Source of the DNA: Dyella sp. SG609
GTDB taxonomy: Bacteria; Pseudomonadota; Gammaproteobacteria; Xanthomonadales; Rhodanobacteraceae
Assembly (NCBI RefSeq): GCF_012275375.1
Contig: NZ_JAAZQJ010000015.1
Location: 1 to 64,000 of the forward strand
Direction of reading: 5' to 3'
Length of the DNA stretch: 64,000 bases
Position numbers and translations under genes: made by a program. Positions 61,007 through 64,000 of the stretch are shown one piece after another. The first letter of the stretch is position 1; each line of letters starts with the position of its first letter. A model generated the notes under the pieces. It saw only the letters and a list, made by a program, of their open reading frames with translations, had not been told where the DNA came from and did no database searches.

Positions 61007-61375
61007 TCAGCTCTTTGCCTGGCGCTTGTAGGCGCGCGCCTCGGCCGATGCCAGGGCGCGCGTGCGCCCCAGCGCCTCGGCCTTGCGGACATCCATCTCG
61101 ATCGCGCCCTGGTCGTGCTCGGGTGCGGCGAGTTTCCCGAGTTCGCCGTCGCGCTGGATCAGCCACAGCGCGGTGGCGACGATGCCGATGCCGACCGAGG
61201 GGTCGCCCGCTTCAAGCCGCTGCAGGGTGGGCACGGAAACGCCCATGCGGTTGGCCCAGGTCTTCAGGGATTCCTTGCGGCGCAGGCGCGCCACGGCGAG
61301 GTCGGCGCCGAGTTTTTCAATGGCGGCCGAGGTTGCCGGAGGGAGCTGCTGGAGGGCGCGGGCAAGCTTTGGCAT
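61007..61375 (-). CDS. hipB: HipB-like XRE antitoxin
   Basis: The 122-residue protein has an XRE-type helix-turn-helix in the middle (AVARLRRKESLKTWANRMGVSVPTLQRLEAG, about 28-58), preceded by a helical N-terminal extension. The C-terminal segment differs from E. coli HipB. It should bind HipA and repress the promoter directly upstream. The ATG at 61375 lies only 8 bp from a consensus -10 box with no ribosome site between, so the message may be leaderless. It is followed at once by hipA. Confidence 0.9.
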   Translation of the reverse strand: MPKLARALQQLPPATSAAIEKLGADLAVARLRRKESLKTWANRMGVSVPTLQRLEAGDPSVGIGIVATALWLIQRDGELGKLAAPEHDQGAIEMDVRKAEALGRTRALASAEARAYKRQAKS

Positions 61376-61377
61376 AC

Positions 61378-61420
61378 ATATAGATTATAACGAAACCGCG
61401 CCAATTGTAAATATCTATAT
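61378..61420 (-). promoter_or_regulatory. hipBA promoter with inverted operator boxes
   Basis: On the minus strand TTTACA (61406-61411) and TATAAT (61384-61389) are separated by 16 bp, a near-consensus sigma-70 promoter in an AT-rich pocket. The octamer ATATAGAT (61378-61385) and its inverse complement ATCTATAT (61413-61420) flank or overlap the two boxes. They are good candidate HipB operators. Confidence 0.7.
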
Positions 61421-61464
61421 ATACGAAATGAAAAAGGCCGGCTGGATCGAGCCCACTGCACCCA

Positions 61465-61489
61465 GAAAAAAAGCCGCCCGAGGGCGGCT
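61465..61489 (-). terminator. Rho-independent terminator of the S9 peptidase gene
   Basis: The stem AGCCGCCC/GGGCGGCT is followed on the minus strand by seven T. It lies 27 bp past the peptidase stop, between it and the hipBA promoter region. Confidence 0.88.
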
Positions 61490-61516
61490 CTTTTCATCCC
61501 TCGCAGGACGGCCCCC

Positions 61517-63553
61517 TCAGTCGCCTGCCCCCACCGCCTCCGGCAAGCCCGGCACGAATTCCTTCCCGCTCGGCACCTTGGCGCTGGAGGCCTTCAGGGC
61601 TCCGCCGATCGGCTCGACCCGCCCGCTCAGGCATTTGCCCAGGAACTGCTCGGCCACCGCGTTGAAGGCGATGCTGTTCTCCGGACGGGCGAAGCCGTGG
61701 CCTTCATCGGGGAACAGCACATAGGTCACCGGGATGTTCTTGGCCTGCATGGCCTTGACGATCTGGTCCGACTCCGCCTGGTTCACGCGCGGGTCGTTGG
61801 CGCCCTGCCCGATCAGCAGCGGGCGCTTGATCGCCCCGGCCTTGAACAGCGGCGAGCGCTCCTGCAGCAGCTGGCGGCCGGCCTCGGTGGTGGGGTCGCC
61901 CATGCGCTTGTAGAACTGCGCCTTGCCGGCTTCCCAGTACGGCGGGATGGTCTTCAGCAGCGTGGCGAGATTGGACGGGCCGACGATGTCCACGCCGCAG
62001 GCGAAGGTATCCGGCGTGAAGGCCAGGCCGGCCAGGGTGGCGTAGCCGCCGTAGGAGCCGCCCATGATGGCGACCTTGTCGGCGGTGGTGATGCGGTTCT
62101 TCACCGCCCACTGCACGGCGTCGATCAGGTCGTCGTGCATCTTGCGGCCCCACTGCAGGTCGCCGGCGGAGAGGTACTTCTTGCCGAAGCCGGTCGAGCC
62201 GCGGTAGTTCACCGACAGCACCGCATAGCCGCGGTTGGCCAGCCACTGGTGGTAGCTGCTGTAGCCGTAGGTGTCGCGCGCCCATGGCCCGCCGTGCACG
62301 AACAGCACCATCGGCAGCGGTTTGTCGGGGCGGCCCGGATGCGCCTTGTCGCTGCCGGCGGGCAAGGTCAGATACGACACTTCGGTCAGCCCGTCGCGCG
62401 TGCGGATCTCCTGCGGATACATCGGCGCCAGCGTCGCATCCGCCAGCTCCGGCCGGCTGACGAACAGCGCGGTGAGCTTCTTCGCCTTGCGCTCGTACAG
62501 ATACGTGGTGCCGGGCTTGACCACCGGGTCCACCACCACCGTCCAGACATCGTCGGCGTCGGTGCGCGAGGTGATCTCGAACTTGCCCTTGAGCTGGTCT
62601 TTCAGGAAATCCAGGTCGCCCTTCACCGCCGGATCCAGCGCCGTCCATTCCGGCTTGAGGTATTGCGAGGAATACGCCTGCACCTTGCCGGTGGCCGGGT
62701 CGCTGAGCGTGTCGTCGATATCGGCCTTGGCGTTCTGCGCCAGCACGCGGGTAGTGCCCGTGGCGACGTCTTCGGCGAGCAAGGCCGCGGTGTCGCGGCC
62801 GCGCGAATCGAGCCAGTACAGCGTCTTGCCGTCCACGGTGAAACCGGCCGGCTGCGTGGTGAGCGAATCGTCCAGGCCGACACTGCTGAACGGCTTGGCG
62901 TCGACCTTGCCGTCGGCCATGCGGTAGTAGTCGGTGCCGCCGTCCGGGCGGGATTTCTCGGCGATGCGCAAGACGAGCTGATCGTCGGCGACGAAGCCCG
63001 CGTATTCGCCCTTGTTCTCGTACACCTCGCTGAGCTTGCCGGTCTTCAGGTCCAGGCTGTAGATGTCGTGCCAGCGCGGGTCGCGGTTGTTCACGCCGAT
63101 CAGGATGCGGTCCTTGATATGCACGCTGGTGCCGACCACGCGCACGCGGGTCTTCTGGAACGGCGTCAGCGACTGCGGCTCGCCGCCCTGCACGTCCACC
63201 TTGTAGAGCAGGAAATTCTCGTCGCCGCCGCGGTCGTTGACGTACAGCACCGAGGACGAATCCGGCGCCCAGAAATACTGGCGGATCGGCCGCTGCTTTT
63301 CGGCGGTGAGCGGCTTGGCCTTGTCCGGCTCGCCCGCCGGAGCCACCCATACGTTGAGTACGCCGTCGCGCGGCGCGATCCAGGCCAGCCACTTGCCGTC
63401 CGGGCTGAGCTTGCCGGCGACGCGGCTGGGATTGCCGAACAGCTTGGCGCGCTCGATCAGCGGCGCGCTGGTGGCGGGGGCGGTATCCGCCCAGGCCATG
63501 GTGGCGGACAGGCCGGCGGCGGCGATGGCCGCGGCGAGCAACAGCTTGCGCAT
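61517..63553 (-). CDS. S9 family prolyl oligopeptidase-like peptidase, exported
   Basis: The 678-residue protein has a signal peptide (MRKLLLAAAIAAAGLSATMAWA), a beta-propeller region (about 30-400) and an alpha/beta-hydrolase catalytic domain. The triad is Ser in GGSYGGYA (about 497), Asp in GQGANDPRVN (about 585) and His in DEGHGFARPEN (about 617). It resembles the dipeptidyl-peptidase/acylaminoacyl-peptidase subfamilies common in Lysobacterales. It would degrade peptides in the periplasm. The start MRKLLL was preferred over a frame 48 bp upstream because it gives the signal peptide. Confidence 0.93.
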   Translation of the reverse strand: MRKLLLAAAIAAAGLSATMAWADTAPATSAPLIERAKLFGNPSRVAGKLSPDGKWLAWIAPRDGVLNVWVAPAGEPDKAKPLTAEKQRPIRQYFWAPDSSSVLYVNDRGGDENFLLYKVDVQGGEPQSLTPFQKTRVRVVGTSVHIKDRILIGVNNRDPRWHDIYSLDLKTGKLSEVYENKGEYAGFVADDQLVLRIAEKSRPDGGTDYYRMADGKVDAKPFSSVGLDDSLTTQPAGFTVDGKTLYWLDSRGRDTAALLAEDVATGTTRVLAQNAKADIDDTLSDPATGKVQAYSSQYLKPEWTALDPAVKGDLDFLKDQLKGKFEITSRTDADDVWTVVVDPVVKPGTTYLYERKAKKLTALFVSRPELADATLAPMYPQEIRTRDGLTEVSYLTLPAGSDKAHPGRPDKPLPMVLFVHGGPWARDTYGYSSYHQWLANRGYAVLSVNYRGSTGFGKKYLSAGDLQWGRKMHDDLIDAVQWAVKNRITTADKVAIMGGSYGGYATLAGLAFTPDTFACGVDIVGPSNLATLLKTIPPYWEAGKAQFYKRMGDPTTEAGRQLLQERSPLFKAGAIKRPLLIGQGANDPRVNQAESDQIVKAMQAKNIPVTYVLFPDEGHGFARPENSIAFNAVAEQFLGKCLSGRVEPIGGALKASSAKVPSGKEFVPGLPEAVGAGD

Positions 63554-63614
63554 ACCCTTCTCCTTGGTGCGTGCTTCGTGCGGGGAAAACGTAGCCACCA
63601 TCGCCCGCGGGCAC

Positions 63615-64000
63615 TCAGCCCAGCAGACGCTCGCAGATGGCCTGGTACAGCGAAGGCAGTTTTTCCAGGTCGGCCACGGCGACGCATTCGTCCACCTTGT
63701 GGATGGTCGCGTTGACCGGCCCCAGCTCCACCACTTCGGCGCCCAGCGGTGCGATAAAGCGCCCGTCCGAGGTGCCGCCGCCGGTGCTCTGCTCCGGCTC
63801 CGTGCCGCACAGCTCGCGGCATACCGACACCACCGCGTCGCGCAGCGCGCCGCCGGCGGGGCAGAGGAAAGGTTCGCCGGAGAGGCTCCACTCCAGCGCG
63901 TAGTCGAGATGATGGCGATCGAGAATCCGCTCGACGCGCGCGCGCAGCTCGTCCGCGCGGCTGGCGGTGCTGTAGCGGAAATTGATCAGCGCCACCAGCG
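63615..64000 (-). CDS. dapE: Succinyl-diaminopimelate desuccinylase (C-terminal part)
   Basis: Only the C-terminal 128 residues or so are in the window; the start lies past the right edge. Motifs ALINFRYSTAS (dimerisation domain), TGGGTSDGRFI, GAEVVELGPVNATIHKVDECV and the final zinc-binding region identify DapE. It removes succinate from N-succinyl-LL-diaminopimelate in lysine and peptidoglycan synthesis. It is upstream of the S9 peptidase on the same strand, 61 bp from its ATG. Confidence 0.94.
   Translation of the reverse strand, partial: LVALINFRYSTASRADELRARVERILDRHHLDYALEWSLSGEPFLCPAGGALRDAVVSVCRELCGTEPEQSTGGGTSDGRFIAPLGAEVVELGPVNATIHKVDECVAVADLEKLPSLYQAICERLLG

Noticed and set aside
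1-64000. tRNA genes, CRISPR arrays, IS elements or prophage
   Set aside because: No cloverleaf, regularly spaced direct repeats, transposase, integrase or phage structural motifs were seen on either strand.

Overview
This 64 kb window is a dense, GC-rich (high 60s % by eye) chromosomal segment of a gammaproteobacterium, most likely order Lysobacterales (Xanthomonadales) and probably Rhodanobacteraceae (a Dyella/Frateuria/Luteibacter/Rhodanobacter-like organism). That rests on protein content and order: minCDE behind a GNAT gene, an ergothioneine egtB-egtD pair, a SPFH plus Arc-type pair, a pilE-fimT-pilVWX-pilY1 cluster, ParC, Bpt and DapE. The abundant short palindromic repeats fit as well. 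It is inference, not a database match. I see no tRNA, rRNA, CRISPR array, insertion sequence or prophage. Most of the window is core or housekeeping.

Layout. 0.2-2.5 kb: ergothioneine genes egtB-egtD (minus). 2.7-3.6 kb: two small secreted proteins. 3.7-6.5 kb: rlmKL and a hydrolase. 6.5-9.3 kb: amidase, tesB, a small membrane protein and bpt. 9.35-10.9 kb: membrane-anchored glutamate-synthase-domain protein. 11.1-13.8 kb: transglutaminase-like protein, then SPFH protein plus Arc/ribbon-helix-helix protein with an elaborate leader. 13.8-17.5 kb: small exported protein, CPBP protease, DUF423, and copper/cytochrome oxidase assembly genes (SCO1, PCu(A)C, CtaG-like). 17.5-21.1 kb: GldG-type ABC exporter (minus). 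21.3-24.9 kb: SRPBCC protein and a DesK/NarL-type two-component system. 25.1-28.3 kb: GNAT-minC-minD-minE-HExxH protein. 28.4-33.5 kb: MFS efflux, fluoride riboswitch plus crcB, cfa, proline iminopeptidase-like hydrolase, TraB/GumN protein. 34.1-37.5 kb: parC and a split lipoate ligase (lplB-lplA). 38.4-41.3 kb: hydrolase, two SMR/EamA half-transporters and a DegT-type aminotransferase. 41.4-43 kb: large secreted protein. 43.6-49.9 kb: type IV pilus minor pilin operon. 50.8-54.5 kb: arginase-fold protein plus FemAB-like acyltransferase, divergent from an ACP-ketosynthase pair. 54.7-59.7 kb: two Nudix hydrolases, a DUF2233 protein, a penicillin-acylase-family hydrolase and a DUF4019 protein. 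59.7-61.4 kb: hipBA. 61.5-64 kb: S9 peptidase and the 3' part of dapE.

Non-coding structure is the more unusual part. At least three families of short repeats (called A, B and C here) are scattered between genes. Family A palindromes sit between convergent genes and supply their stop codons. At 49.9-50.8 kb members of all three families are nested into one large inverted repeat. Other regulatory structures are a crcB-type fluoride riboswitch at 29.7 kb, a ribosome-site-masking hairpin next to a tandem operator-like site at 12.66 kb, and a hipBA promoter placed so that hipB would be nearly leaderless.

The two least explained gene sets, and the best candidates for an undescribed system, are the ACP/ketosynthase/acyltransferase/arginase-fold cluster (50.8-54.5 kb) and the hydrolase/SMR/SMR/DegT operon (38.4-41.3 kb).
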